From assembly GCA_964645045.1 (NCBI GenBank), contig CAZXYZ010000037.1, forward strand, positions 28,233 to 92,232: a stretch of 64,000 nt of DNA, given 5' to 3'. Below, piece by piece: positions 35,545 to 44,381 of this stretch. Source of the stretch: Anammoximicrobium sp964645045. Lineage in GTDB: Bacteria > Planctomycetota > Planctomycetia > Pirellulales > Pirellulaceae. The notes under the pieces were generated by a model. It saw nothing but the letters and a program-made list of their open reading frames with translations. It had not been told where the DNA came from and searched no databases. Made by a program: the position numbers and the translations under genes. How positions within the stretch are numbered: the first letter of the stretch is position 1; the number at the start of each line of letters is the position of its first letter.

Positions 35545-38178
35545 TCACCCGCCGCTAGTGGATTGGTAATCTGTCCTATACACAAACCGGGGGGCGTATT
35601 CTCGGACAGCGCCTTTGTCATCGGTGATCCGTTTTCCGCCTGCCGTGGCGACGTCGCAGGCAGCTTGAATTTGCTTCCGCAAGTCCTCGTGCTGCTGTCC
35701 GGCGCCGTAGAACGTCAGGGGGTCGGACAGGACTTGCGATTCGACGCGTTGCCAAAACGCGGTCAGGTCCGCGCGCGGGATGCTCGCGGCGGCCGCGAAT
35801 TCGTACAGCGTGGCAGGCACATCGAAGGTCTTGGCAAACAGCGCGATCCGCTGTTTCTGCGGCTCGCTGGCCGCGAGCCCCGCGGCTTGCTGCAACAAGC
35901 CGCGGCAGCGCCGCACGACGGCCAGATCCTCGGCATCCGCGGTGAACTGCCGGCTCCACTGGAACAGCTTGCGTTCGGGTCCCTTGACGTTGTCCAGCGT
36001 GACCCACAACTGCTCGAGCGTTGTAAAGTATTCGTTCATCGGCTCGGCCGCAGGGCCGAACATGTCCTGGCAAAACTGCTGGAGCAGGCGGCCCGCATCC
36101 TGCCGCGGATCCCACCACAACCGCGTCAGGATGTACAGCTTCGGTCCGTCCAGGCCCCAATGGGGATAAGCCTCGGCGTACATGTGCGCCGTTTCGACGC
36201 GGTCCGCCAGGTGCCGCAGGAACTGCGACCAATAACCGCTGTAGCTGCGCGGGATCAAGAATCCGTTGCCGTGGTACCAGTCGTGATTGCCGAACGAATC
36301 GCAGTGGCGGAGCACGGCATCCAGCGGCGATAGGCCCGTTGCCGGATCGGCCGCCAGAATCCGGTCTGCGGCCAGTTCGGCGATGTGAAAGTTCGTGAAC
36401 AAGACGACATTCGCGGGCATCTTTTCCGCAGGTGGAATCCGGGCCGGACCGTACACGAGCGCGACTAGTTGCTTGCCCGGCACCTGGTCCTGCAGCCGCA
36501 AAGCCAGCCCGCGGATGAACGCGTAGTACAGTTCGGAGAAGCCGCGTGTCTCGGCTTCCTGCGGTGGCATGCTGCCCGTCTGGTACTTGGCATACACGCT
36601 GCGGCAGGCTTCGCACTGGCAGACGGTGTGGCCGTCTTGCACGCTGCACGCAATATAGGCCGCATTGGGTTGCCGGCGGAAGTAACGTACCGCCGAATCC
36701 TCGGCCACGTCCACCAGGCTGGCCGCCGACAGGCACGGCTGCCAGGCTTGATCCCGTCCATCGGCCGGAATGTGCCGGCGGCCGGCGATCATCGGATAAA
36801 TCTCGGGATGTGACGCCGCATACCGAGCCGGATCGAACATCGTAAACATGTTGTGCTGGTGCGTCCCTCCGCGCCGCCGCATGGCGGCGTTCCGGCGCGG
36901 CCAGCCGCCGTCGCCGGGGATCGCGGCCAAACCGGAGATCATGCCGGAACGTACGAACGGTTCCACTCGCAGGTCCAGTGCGGCCGGGACTTCCGGCTCG
37001 CGCTGGGGACTGCTGGTAAACAGATCGGTGGGCAGATAGAACCGCACGCCGCCGAGATCATCCAAAAACCGCATCGCACCGTGGTAGGTCCCCTGCGAAG
37101 TCGAGCCGGCGATGCCGACGACATTGGCCTGCCGCCGCAAGAGGAAACCGTCCGGTGACAAGCCGTCGAGTTCCGCCGCGTCCATCCAGCCGGTCCGGCC
37201 CAGCGCCAGGATGACCTGTCCTTGAATCGACGGTACATCCGCCTCGTTGACGATTTCAAAGCCTCGATCCGTGCCGCACCCCTGCCGTAGCCAGCGTTGC
37301 AGTTCTTCCGCCGCGGCAAAGTTGCCTTGCCCCGGGTGCAGGGCCGGCAGCACGATCCGCGTCTGCTGTGGCCGCAGCTTCAAGGGCGTGCCGGATAACG
37401 ACGGGTCGAGTGCGGGGACCGCGCGATGGACCCACGGGGGGCTCGGCGGCGGCAGGCAGTCCGCAGCGACCGCGTAGGCCGGCCGGACCATCGGCGAGAT
37501 ACGCACTTCGTCAATCGAGCCGCGGTAGCCGTCCTTGCCGAGGTACCAGGGCGCGATGTGGCCGATCACGATCCCCATCTGCTCCTCGTCGAACATGATC
37601 GGGGGGCAATAGACGGGAGCTTTCGACGCCACTCGATTGCCGTCCAGGTATAGCCGCACTTCGCCGCCGCGATCGCGGTCCAGGACTGCCGCGGCGTGAT
37701 GCCAACCGCCGTCGTACAGCGTCGCCGAGACGTCGTCACTGCTGACCGCGCCCGAGAAGTGGCCGCCCGAAAAACACGCCACCAGTCGGCGGCCTTCGCT
37801 GATCTGCAGATACCAGATCCGTTCGTAGCCCCAGCCGCTGGCCACCAGAACCGCGTTCAGCGGCTGTTCCCGCAGCGGACGGAACCAGCATTCGACGGTC
37901 CAACTGCGGCGGCCCACGTACGTCACCCCGCTGTCCCCGATCACCACCCCGGAGCGGCCGTCCAAGCCGAGCGACTTTCCGAACCGCCCGTCCGCCCAGG
38001 CAACGGCCCCTTGCACCCGGCCGTCGTTCTCCGCGCCGCTCGCATCGCGGACGTCTCCGTCCAGGTGCAGCAACAGACTGGTGTGCGCGTCGAGAACGTG
38101 GGGCGTCTCCTGCCCGGTCACGGCTCCCGCCGAACCAATGACGACACTGCACCACAACAGACAGGAAAGCGTGACCAT
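35545..38178 (-). CDS. LamG plus DUF4838 protein, secreted
   Basis: 877 residues. A signal peptide is followed by a LamG/concanavalin-like domain (SLLLHLDGDVRDASGAENDG, RRSWTVECWFRPLREQP, WHHAAAVLDRDRGGEVRLYL). The GH67-like N-domain lies near 280-390 (GTYHGAMRFLDDLGGVRFYL). The DUF4838 core has AAYIACSVQDGHTVCQCEAC with the CxCxxC motif. The last 20 or so residues (KGAVREYAPRFVYRTDYQST) come from a dispersed repeat, which also supplies the stop codon, so the original C-terminus may have been changed. It is 21 bases downstream of the next gene's stop on the same strand. Confidence 0.8.
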   Translation of the reverse strand: MVTLSCLLWCSVVIGSAGAVTGQETPHVLDAHTSLLLHLDGDVRDASGAENDGRVQGAVAWADGRFGKSLGLDGRSGVVIGDSGVTYVGRRSWTVECWFRPLREQPLNAVLVASGWGYERIWYLQISEGRRLVACFSGGHFSGAVSSDDVSATLYDGGWHHAAAVLDRDRGGEVRLYLDGNRVASKAPVYCPPIMFDEEQMGIVIGHIAPWYLGKDGYRGSIDEVRISPMVRPAYAVAADCLPPPSPPWVHRAVPALDPSLSGTPLKLRPQQTRIVLPALHPGQGNFAAAEELQRWLRQGCGTDRGFEIVNEADVPSIQGQVILALGRTGWMDAAELDGLSPDGFLLRRQANVVGIAGSTSQGTYHGAMRFLDDLGGVRFYLPTDLFTSSPQREPEVPAALDLRVEPFVRSGMISGLAAIPGDGGWPRRNAAMRRRGGTHQHNMFTMFDPARYAASHPEIYPMIAGRRHIPADGRDQAWQPCLSAASLVDVAEDSAVRYFRRQPNAAYIACSVQDGHTVCQCEACRSVYAKYQTGSMPPQEAETRGFSELYYAFIRGLALRLQDQVPGKQLVALVYGPARIPPAEKMPANVVLFTNFHIAELAADRILAADPATGLSPLDAVLRHCDSFGNHDWYHGNGFLIPRSYSGYWSQFLRHLADRVETAHMYAEAYPHWGLDGPKLYILTRLWWDPRQDAGRLLQQFCQDMFGPAAEPMNEYFTTLEQLWVTLDNVKGPERKLFQWSRQFTADAEDLAVVRRCRGLLQQAAGLAASEPQKQRIALFAKTFDVPATLYEFAAAASIPRADLTAFWQRVESQVLSDPLTFYGAGQQHEDLRKQIQAACDVATAGGKRITDDKGAVREYAPRFVYRTDYQSTSGG
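35574..35613. repeat. Dispersed repeat, copy 2, inside the DUF4838 3' end
   Basis: TCCTATACACAAACCGGGGG followed by GCGTATTCTCGGACAGCGCC is nearly identical to 8321-8359. Here it is translated (minus strand) as part of GAVREYAPRFVYR at the end of the protein. Confidence 0.6.
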
Positions 38179-38199
38179 GACATGGCTCCTCCATTTCAG

Positions 38200-41100
38200 T
38201 TACCTTCCAGCCAAGTACTGCGCGAAGACCTCCGCATGGGTCAGGGCCCGGTTGTACACGCGCGCATCCCGGACACTCCCGTTGAAATACCCATACGACC
38301 CCAGCCAGCCGAACCGCAGCGGTTCCGAGTTGGTTCGGATGGCCGTCGTCACGGGTTTTCCCGCACCCGCCTCGCGGCCGTTGAGGTACACCCGCATCGT
38401 CGCGCCGTCGTACGTGGCGGCCACATGGCACCACTGGCCCGGCGACAGGCAGCGGTCCGTGGGGTTGTGGACGTGCCGCGTGCCGTCGGGGGCGTCCAGT
38501 TCAAACCACACGGTGCCGCCAGGCCGGAGGTGCAGCCCATAAGTGCCGGTTGCTTCGTAGCCCTTGCCCAACAGCGCCGGGTACCAGGTCTCGGTCGGTT
38601 CGTACTTTGCCCAGACCTGCAACGTCAACGGGCCGGTCAGATCGAAGGCATCTGCGCTGCCGAAGTCCAGATATTGTTGCCGGTGGTCTTGCAGCCGCAC
38701 CACGAACCGGGTTCCTAGCCTTTCTCGCGAGGCGCCGTTGACCAATCTGCCGGTCAGGTCTACGTCGGTCGAGTACAACGTCTCACCCTGCCGCTCATCC
38801 AACTTCCACCGCGCCACGAGTCCGTGGACGTCGAGCCGCTGAAACTCCTCGCGGGTGGGCAGGTCGGTGGGGATCGTATCGGCAGCGTCCAGCGTCAGTT
38901 CGCGCAGCGCCGCCGGAGACTCGAACTCCCCAAAGCTGGGCGACCACATCGGCTGATCGTCCGACGAGCCCGATCTGCGGACCAGGTTCAGGTAAAAACG
39001 TCCGCCGGGTTTCACGCCCATCTGCTCCAGAGGGAGCGCTACGGTCGCCAAGTCTCGTCCGGCCGACCATGCGACGTTCGTCGGTTTTCCATCCAGCAAT
39101 GATCGGCCCACGGAATTCACCAGCAGGTTATGCACCTGGCCGTCACGCTGGCTCGCAAACAACACCTGCCAGTCGACGGCGATCATGCGCAATCTTGGGT
39201 CGCCCAGTTGCATCGGGTCGCGAAGTTCGCGGAGCATCACGTACAAATACTCTCCATCATGGACCAGCCACGCTGCCGGCTTCAGCCGAGTCGGTTCCGC
39301 GATCCGCGAGCGCCAACCCGTCAAGGCCAGCGATTCGGCGGCATCGATCTTCGTCAGGTCTCCCTTTAACGGTCCTTTGGAGCAGAAGGGAACCCGTAGC
39401 ATCGCGGCCCTTTCGCCGTACCTTGCCTTGACGTGCTCGACGTACTGCCTCCGCCCGGCCGTCATGTAATCCCAGACGCCCAATTTGAACAGCGTCACCC
39501 GCTGCTGTTGCTCAGGCGTCTGCGCGGCCGCCTGTGCCTGGTCCATCAGCCTGCCGAGCGTCTCCATGCGTTTCGCGTTGCCCAGGTAACCCCACGCCAC
39601 TTCCTCGGTCTGGTGATGGTGGCCCTCGATCTTTCCCGAGGCGATCGCCTCGGCGTAATTCGCCGGATTGCCGTAGGCTTGCTCGACGGCGTCGTAGAAC
39701 TTGCGCATCGGGCCCGCCGCCGGGCCGTACTGCCGTGTGAAGTACTCGTCCAGCAGCGTGTCCACGTTCAGGCTTGGGTCGTCCATCAGGCGGTAGGTGA
39801 TGTACGCCTCGACCTCCTGTCCGTAGCCGCAGTGGAACGCCCCGCGATAGTCGTATTGCCGGAACAGCGCGAATTGCTCGCCGACGGCGCGGGCAAAGAA
39901 GCCGGGGAAGCAGTGAAATTTTCCGTTGTTCGCGACCTCGACGGGAAATGTGTAATAGAGCCACAGGTACAATGTGCGGCCGGGATATTCCTGCCGCCAC
40001 TGTTGGAGCAAATCCACTTCGTGTTCGTACGAGGCGCGGCCGAAATTCAAGCGATTGCAGGCGAAGCAGTACTGGACGAGCACGTTCGGTTCCAGCTTGA
40101 GTTTTTGCGGCGGCGCGCCGTGAGTCATGTACGCCAGGCAGACGATGTGTTTGTCGGGGTGTTTCGGGCCGACGAGCTTGGCGACGGCGTTGACGAACTG
40201 AAAGAAATAGTCGCTGTGGCGGCCGTTGGTGAAGAATGGGCTGTCGGCGTCGCGGCCGGTGAGCCAGCTCTGGCAGTTGGCGCACTTGCAGAACTGGTCA
40301 TTGTCCATCGGCTCGACGCAGAAACAGTCGCCGCCGGCCTGGGCCCCGGGATAGTTCGTGCCGGTCTCGAAGAACTCGCATGCATCCTTGGCGACCTGCT
40401 CGACCAATCCGCGGCTCGTGTAGCACATCTGTGGCGGCTGGCCTTCGTATCCCCGGGCGAACCAGTCGGCATGCCGGCCCTCAAACAGCGGCTCCTGCCC
40501 CTTCTCCGCCGCCCAGAAGCGGCGGTAGTAGCCGTACAGCGAGTGGTTGCCGGGGCATGGCTCGCCGCCTTCGCGATGCCGCAGGCGGAACAGCAGATTC
40601 CACCCGCGTTTGGCGAGCGCGTAGCCGCCGCCGGCGAAACGCCGGTGCAGTTCGGGATAGGCCGCTGCCTCCCACTTCTGAAAACCCGAGCTGCCGGCCG
40701 GCCACAGCCCGGTGTACTGATCGTAATTTTCGCTCGCCGGATAGGCGGCATAACGGTACTTCATAAACGGCGCGCGCTGCACCCGGCTGCCGGTGACCGT
40801 CAGCGTCGCCTGCCGGGGGCAGTCGGTTCCGAACTCCGTCGGCGTGAACCAGCGGACGTTGCAGTAGCGTTCCAGGAAGTCGTACACGGCGTACATCGTG
40901 CCCCGCTCGTCCCAAATGCCCGGCCAAGTGTCGAGCGTCTGCGGGTTGGGTGTCTGGTCGTATTGCACGCTGCCGCGGTCGTCTTTGTCGCGCCCGACCA
41001 GCACCAGGGCCTCGGGCGTGATGCGGATCAGGTACTCCTGCTTCTCCAACTGGTCCGGCTGGATTCCCAACGCCCGCACCGGTTGGCTGTCACCGACCAG

Positions 41101-41346
41101 GATGGCCAATCCCTGGACCGCCTGGTTATCGTGGACAATGGAAAAGTCCCCGCCCGTGATCTGCTTGAGGTGCCACTGCAGTTCGTAGGCCGCGAACTGT
41201 GCCACCCGCGTCGGCTGCTTGGCGATCACAAGGGTGGCTGCGGGTTTGCCAGCTTGGGCCAGCGTGACAGTCACGGCCGCCGGGTCGGCGAACGCCGTTT
41301 CCGACGCCACCGCGGCCAGCCAACAGATTGGGAGCAGGACTTGCAT
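38200..41346 (-). CDS. Giant DUF4838 protein with CBM-like and C-terminal LamG domains
   Basis: 1048 residues from the ATG at 41346 (GAGGTG upstream). A signal peptide precedes the N-domain (RVAQFAAYELQWHLKQITGG, YAVYDFLERYCNVRWFTPTE). The DUF4838 core has FCVEPMDNDQFCKCANCQSW with the CxCxxC motif. A beta-sandwich around 690-830 (YLYVMLRELRDPMQLGDPRL) and a LamG domain at 880-1045 (LTLQVWAKYEPTETWYPALL, WCHVAATYDGATMRVYLNGR) follow. The two LamG-bearing DUF4838 genes are consecutive on one strand, one with LamG first and one with LamG last, and likely form an operon targeting a surface-bound polysaccharide. Confidence 0.8.
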   Translation of the reverse strand: MQVLLPICWLAAVASETAFADPAAVTVTLAQAGKPAATLVIAKQPTRVAQFAAYELQWHLKQITGGDFSIVHDNQAVQGLAILVGDSQPVRALGIQPDQLEKQEYLIRITPEALVLVGRDKDDRGSVQYDQTPNPQTLDTWPGIWDERGTMYAVYDFLERYCNVRWFTPTEFGTDCPRQATLTVTGSRVQRAPFMKYRYAAYPASENYDQYTGLWPAGSSGFQKWEAAAYPELHRRFAGGGYALAKRGWNLLFRLRHREGGEPCPGNHSLYGYYRRFWAAEKGQEPLFEGRHADWFARGYEGQPPQMCYTSRGLVEQVAKDACEFFETGTNYPGAQAGGDCFCVEPMDNDQFCKCANCQSWLTGRDADSPFFTNGRHSDYFFQFVNAVAKLVGPKHPDKHIVCLAYMTHGAPPQKLKLEPNVLVQYCFACNRLNFGRASYEHEVDLLQQWRQEYPGRTLYLWLYYTFPVEVANNGKFHCFPGFFARAVGEQFALFRQYDYRGAFHCGYGQEVEAYITYRLMDDPSLNVDTLLDEYFTRQYGPAAGPMRKFYDAVEQAYGNPANYAEAIASGKIEGHHHQTEEVAWGYLGNAKRMETLGRLMDQAQAAAQTPEQQQRVTLFKLGVWDYMTAGRRQYVEHVKARYGERAAMLRVPFCSKGPLKGDLTKIDAAESLALTGWRSRIAEPTRLKPAAWLVHDGEYLYVMLRELRDPMQLGDPRLRMIAVDWQVLFASQRDGQVHNLLVNSVGRSLLDGKPTNVAWSAGRDLATVALPLEQMGVKPGGRFYLNLVRRSGSSDDQPMWSPSFGEFESPAALRELTLDAADTIPTDLPTREEFQRLDVHGLVARWKLDERQGETLYSTDVDLTGRLVNGASRERLGTRFVVRLQDHRQQYLDFGSADAFDLTGPLTLQVWAKYEPTETWYPALLGKGYEATGTYGLHLRPGGTVWFELDAPDGTRHVHNPTDRCLSPGQWCHVAATYDGATMRVYLNGREAGAGKPVTTAIRTNSEPLRFGWLGSYGYFNGSVRDARVYNRALTHAEVFAQYLAGR

Positions 41347-41604
41347 CTTCACACCTCGCAGTTATCAGCGTCCACAGCATCGGCGCTGCAGGCCGGATTA
41401 GGGAATCGTGGCCTTGTTGGAAGCGATTCCCGATGCGATACTAGCCGTGCCAATTTCCTTCAGCCAAACGGCGAAGGAATCGGCCGCCCGCCGCGCCAGC
41501 GGCGGGCACTTCGATATCTGATGGTATCGTGGATCGTATCGTGTGTCGCGGGGCAATCGTCTGGAGTTCTGATTGAATTGTAAGTTCGTTTGAATCAAAA
41601 TTTT

Positions 41605-41678
41605 GCGCCCATAGCTCAGCTGGATAGAGCAGCGGACTTCTAATCCGCAGGTCGCAGGTTCGAATCCTGCTGGGCGTG
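41605..41678 (+). tRNA. tRNA-Arg (anticodon TCT)
   Basis: Cloverleaf folds by eye: acceptor GCGCCCA pairs with TGGGCGT (one G-U), D-stem GCTC/GAGC, anticodon stem GCGGA/TCCGC with loop CTTCTAA, T-stem GCAGG/CCTGC with loop TTCGAAT. The anticodon TCT reads AGA/AGG arginine codons. The full CCA end is not encoded. 41347-41604 upstream has no gene. Confidence 0.95.
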
Positions 41679-41838
41679 CCTTCGCTGTGGTTCGCATCCG
41701 GCTGCATCGCGTCAAAGCTCCCAGTCGAAAAGACGTTAGGCGAACCGCCTTTCTCCCTCCCTGTTCCCACGGCCGTCGCAGGGGATCGCGTCGGCTTGCG
41801 TGGATTCGAGGTCCGGTCACTGCGTACTGCGATATCGG

Positions 41839-42456
41839 TCAATCCGTTGCCGCCATCTTGGCATGGGCCCGTGAATTGGCATCCGATGCCTCGCTTTCCT
41901 CCGGTTCCTCCAGATGCCCGGCGACCGCTTGGGCCGTCTCAATTTCGATATCGACGAACGCCGTGCCGTCCTCGCGTCGGGGAAGGTCCTTCACCGAATC
42001 CCGCAGGATCTTGATGAGGTTGAAGAATGCCTCGCCGTGAAAGCCTGCCACACCTTCGGCGATTTGCTTGTCCATCCGGGCCAGCTTGACCAACTCGGCC
42101 AGCAGCCGCTTGATGGCCACCGCGTGATACTTGATCTTGTTGACGATCGTCGAATCCTTCTGGCCGAAGACCAGGCACAGATCCAGGTCGAGGGCGCGCA
42201 GGTACGCCGCCAGGTCGGCCAGCCGCAAGTCGTCGTCATTCCCACTTTCCAACTTCGAGATGCGGCTCTGGCTGCACCCGATCCGGTCGGCGATGTCCTT
42301 CTGGGACAAGCCTTCCGCGTTGCGCATCGCAAACAGATGCTTGACCACCCGCCGGTTGTTCACACGCCGGTCGAACTCGTCGGCGAACTGCGGATCATCG
42401 GAAACACTGCGGACCATCTCCGCCACGCTGGCATATTGTTTTTTGGGATCAGCCAT
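41839..42456 (-). CDS. XRE-family antitoxin/regulator (HigA-like)
   Basis: 205 residues. The helix-turn-helix is at about 47-70 (AEGLSQKDIADRIGCSQSRI, SKLES), followed by DLAAYLRALDLDLCLVFGQK. The long C-terminal part (about 90-205) is helical and has no known domain. It overlaps the toxin gene by eight bases and is translated after it, the toxin-first order of HigBA modules. It should bind the shared promoter and neutralise the toxin. The start ATG at 42456 is supported by GGGAGGG upstream. Confidence 0.7.
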   Translation of the reverse strand: MADPKKQYASVAEMVRSVSDDPQFADEFDRRVNNRRVVKHLFAMRNAEGLSQKDIADRIGCSQSRISKLESGNDDDLRLADLAAYLRALDLDLCLVFGQKDSTIVNKIKYHAVAIKRLLAELVKLARMDKQIAEGVAGFHGEAFFNLIKILRDSVKDLPRREDGTAFVDIEIETAQAVAGHLEEPEESEASDANSRAHAKMAATD

Positions 42457-42913
42457 TGTCGGAACCCTCCCCTTTCGTTTTTCGCAACTCGGCGACGAAC
42501 TCCCGGCACAGCCCAAGGTCGTCCGCCTGGGACCGCTTGTCGCCGAGCGTGATGATGTGCAGAACTTCCCCGTCTTCATCCGGATACACGTACAACCGAG
42601 GCTCCGCCAGCGCCTTGCCGCCACCCTTCTGGTCGATGGCCAGCACGCCCAGCGGCTCCGGATGCAAGAACCCTGCCTTGACCTGCTGGACCTTGGCCCC
42701 CTCGCGCAACGCGGTCAGAAACGTATCGAGGTTGTCCAAGACGGCGGCCAGTTCCCGCGAGTGCTTCTTTTCGTACCGCTTGTGCCTTCGGAGATAATCG
42801 TCACTGGGTGCTACTGACCATATAGAAATATACCGTCCTGGAATAGTTTCTGTAGCTCGTTCCGTCGATATGCCTAAATTATATTCCAAATTGTAATCGA
42901 GTCCAGCTAGCAT
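42449..42913 (-). CDS. RelE/HigB-like toxin
   Basis: About 154 residues from ATG 42913. The core SDDYLRRHKRYEKKHSREL, LDTFLTALREGAKVQQ, LYVYPDEDGEVLHIITLGDK resembles a RelE-fold mRNA interferase. Only rare start options exist close to the core: the first 37 residues come from an AT-rich stretch and may not be translated. It is paired with the XRE gene overlapping its end. The position right after tRNA-Arg suggests arrival by integration, which is inference. Confidence 0.55.
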   Translation of the reverse strand: MLAGLDYNLEYNLGISTERATETIPGRYISIWSVAPSDDYLRRHKRYEKKHSRELAAVLDNLDTFLTALREGAKVQQVKAGFLHPEPLGVLAIDQKGGGKALAEPRLYVYPDEDGEVLHIITLGDKRSQADDLGLCREFVAELRKTKGEGSDNG

Positions 42914-42990
42914 CACGTGCCGTTATTCTGCTCGACTGCACCTCATCTGCCATCTTTCCGGGGGGTGGAGAATGGCAGCTGGGTCTCGAG

Positions 42991-43445
42991 CTATCCGTCC
43001 TTCTTGGTGGGTCGCATCCTTTTTGGTGCAGGCGGGTCACGTATGTTGCGTCCTTGGGTGCCGCGGCCCTGTCGGCGGCGCGGATGGGCGTTGATGTTAT
43101 CCCCGAACCACTCACAAGCACCGCTGAAGTCGCGTCCCAGCATTTCCTGCAAGGCGGCTGGGGTGTGAAACGTAGCCACGCGCCGGGAGCGGTTCAGCGG
43201 ATCGCGGACATCGTGGAACCAGAACACTTCCCCGTAGGTCGAGTACAAGAACGGCACGCGGAAGCCGCGAAAGTCGAACGGGGTGTTCCGGGCGCCTTTC
43301 ATACCGTGACGGCGTGATTCGTGTACGCGATGAGCGGCCGATTGGGATCGTAGGGGACGACTTCCCAGCCCTGCTCGATCAGCTTCGGATCAATCCGAGT
43401 CCGCCGAGTCTCGCGTTCCGATTCGCCATGTGCAGAACGAGCCAT
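42991..43445 (-). pseudogene. Type I restriction subunit R (hsdR) N-terminal remnant, internally deleted
   Basis: From ATG 43445 the frame reads ETRRTRIDPKLIEQGWEVVP, then YDPNRPLIAYTNHAVTV and a stop at 43299. This is the very N-terminus of HsdR-type DEAD-box subunits. Directly after it, in another frame, comes KGARNTPFDFRGFRVPFLYS, FWFHDVRDPLNRSRRVATFH and TPAALQEMLGRDFSGACEWF, which normally follows about 60 residues later. The nuclease-domain core between them (including the EAK motif) is missing, as are the helicase domains downstream. No hsdM or hsdS is present nearby. Confidence 0.7.
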
Positions 43446-43672
43446 GATTCCCACCTTCACGAACCGGGTCCGAGTCGGGGGCAACCGCCGAAGGCAGGTG
43501 AAAGGCAGTCGCTCCCGGCTCGATTTCAGCCCGCCGAGGAGCGACCTCGACGGGCACCCAGTCCCGGACATGCTACTCCAGCTGCGATCAGAACTGAAGC
43601 CTAGTCCCTCGATTTCGCAACTGCTGCCCATTCGCTCACCGCGTGAACGAGATGACAAACGGGCAAGGAGCC

Positions 43673-43954
43673 TTATTCGTCCAGGCCAAAATCGTTCGCA
43701 AACAGCCGCACCAACTCGTCCAGCACCTGTTCGGCATCGGGGCCCTTGGCGGTCAGCTCCAGTTGGCGGCCCTGACCGGCTCCTAAAGAAAGCAGCTGCA
43801 GCACGCTGCCGGCATCCGCTTGGTCCTGGCCCGAGCGGATGCTGACTTGGGATCGGAAACGCCGCACCGTTTCGGCGACGGCCAGCGACGGACGCGCGTG
43901 CAATCCCGCAGGACGCTGAACGAACACTTGACGAGTCGCGGTTTTGTCGAACAT
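43673..43954 (-). CDS. ptsH: Phosphocarrier protein HPr
   Basis: 93 residues. The phosphorylation site His19 sits in RPAGLHARPSLAVAE and the regulatory serine region GSVLQLLSLGAGQG is retained. HPr receives phosphate from enzyme I and passes it to PTS permeases, and in many bacteria is also phosphorylated by HPr kinase. No enzyme I or EII gene is nearby, so a regulatory role is possible. The ATG at 43954 follows GGAGGG. The 43446-43672 stretch after it contains no gene. Confidence 0.85.
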   Translation of the reverse strand: MFDKTATRQVFVQRPAGLHARPSLAVAETVRRFRSQVSIRSGQDQADAGSVLQLLSLGAGQGRQLELTAKGPDAEQVLDELVRLFANDFGLDE

Positions 43955-44031
43955 GGCCAAGCCCTCCAGCCAACCACCAGGGGTCAACGTCATGCTTGCT
44001 GCTGTCCGGGGAACGTGCCCCGGGCGGCCAA

Positions 44032-44345
44032 TCACCACTTCTTCCACAACCAGACGATCCGCAGAGACGCGACGGACACCGCCGCGATGGCCAGGATCCC
44101 CCAAAACATCCACGGCCGGTCTTTGCCGGGAAAGCTCACGTTCATCGAAAAAATGCTGACCACCAGCGTCGGCAACTGAATCGCGATGGTGATAATGGTC
44201 AGCGTTTTCATCAGCCAGTCCAAGTTGTTGCTCACGATCGACACGCGGGCATCCATCATGCTGGCGAGAATGTTCGAGTAGATCAGGGCTTGCTCGTAGC
44301 ATTGGCTGTTCTCGATCAGCAGGTCGTCGATCAGTTCCGTATTCT
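44032..44345 (-). pseudogene. CorA-type Mg2+ channel, C-terminal fragment
   Basis: In frame from about 44345 the sequence reads IENSQCYEQALIYSNILASM, MDARVSIVSNNLDWLMKTLT, IITIAIQLPTLVVSIFSMNV and ends WLWKKW. This is the long stalk helix, TM1 with the pore motif (here SMN instead of GMN) and TM2 of CorA. A TAG directly precedes TELIDD, so about two thirds of the protein, the cytoplasmic domain, is lost. The boundary is 36 bases from the divergent fucosyltransferase-like gene. Initiation at the internal ATG could give only a stub. Confidence 0.7.
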
Positions 44346-44381
44346 ACCGCGACGCGATTCGGCCCGATAGAATAGGACGCC

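Noticed and set aside
39433..41583. 716-codon plus-strand frame opposite the large DUF4838 gene
   Set aside because: Shadow frame. The opposite strand has a signal peptide, DUF4838 and LamG motifs.
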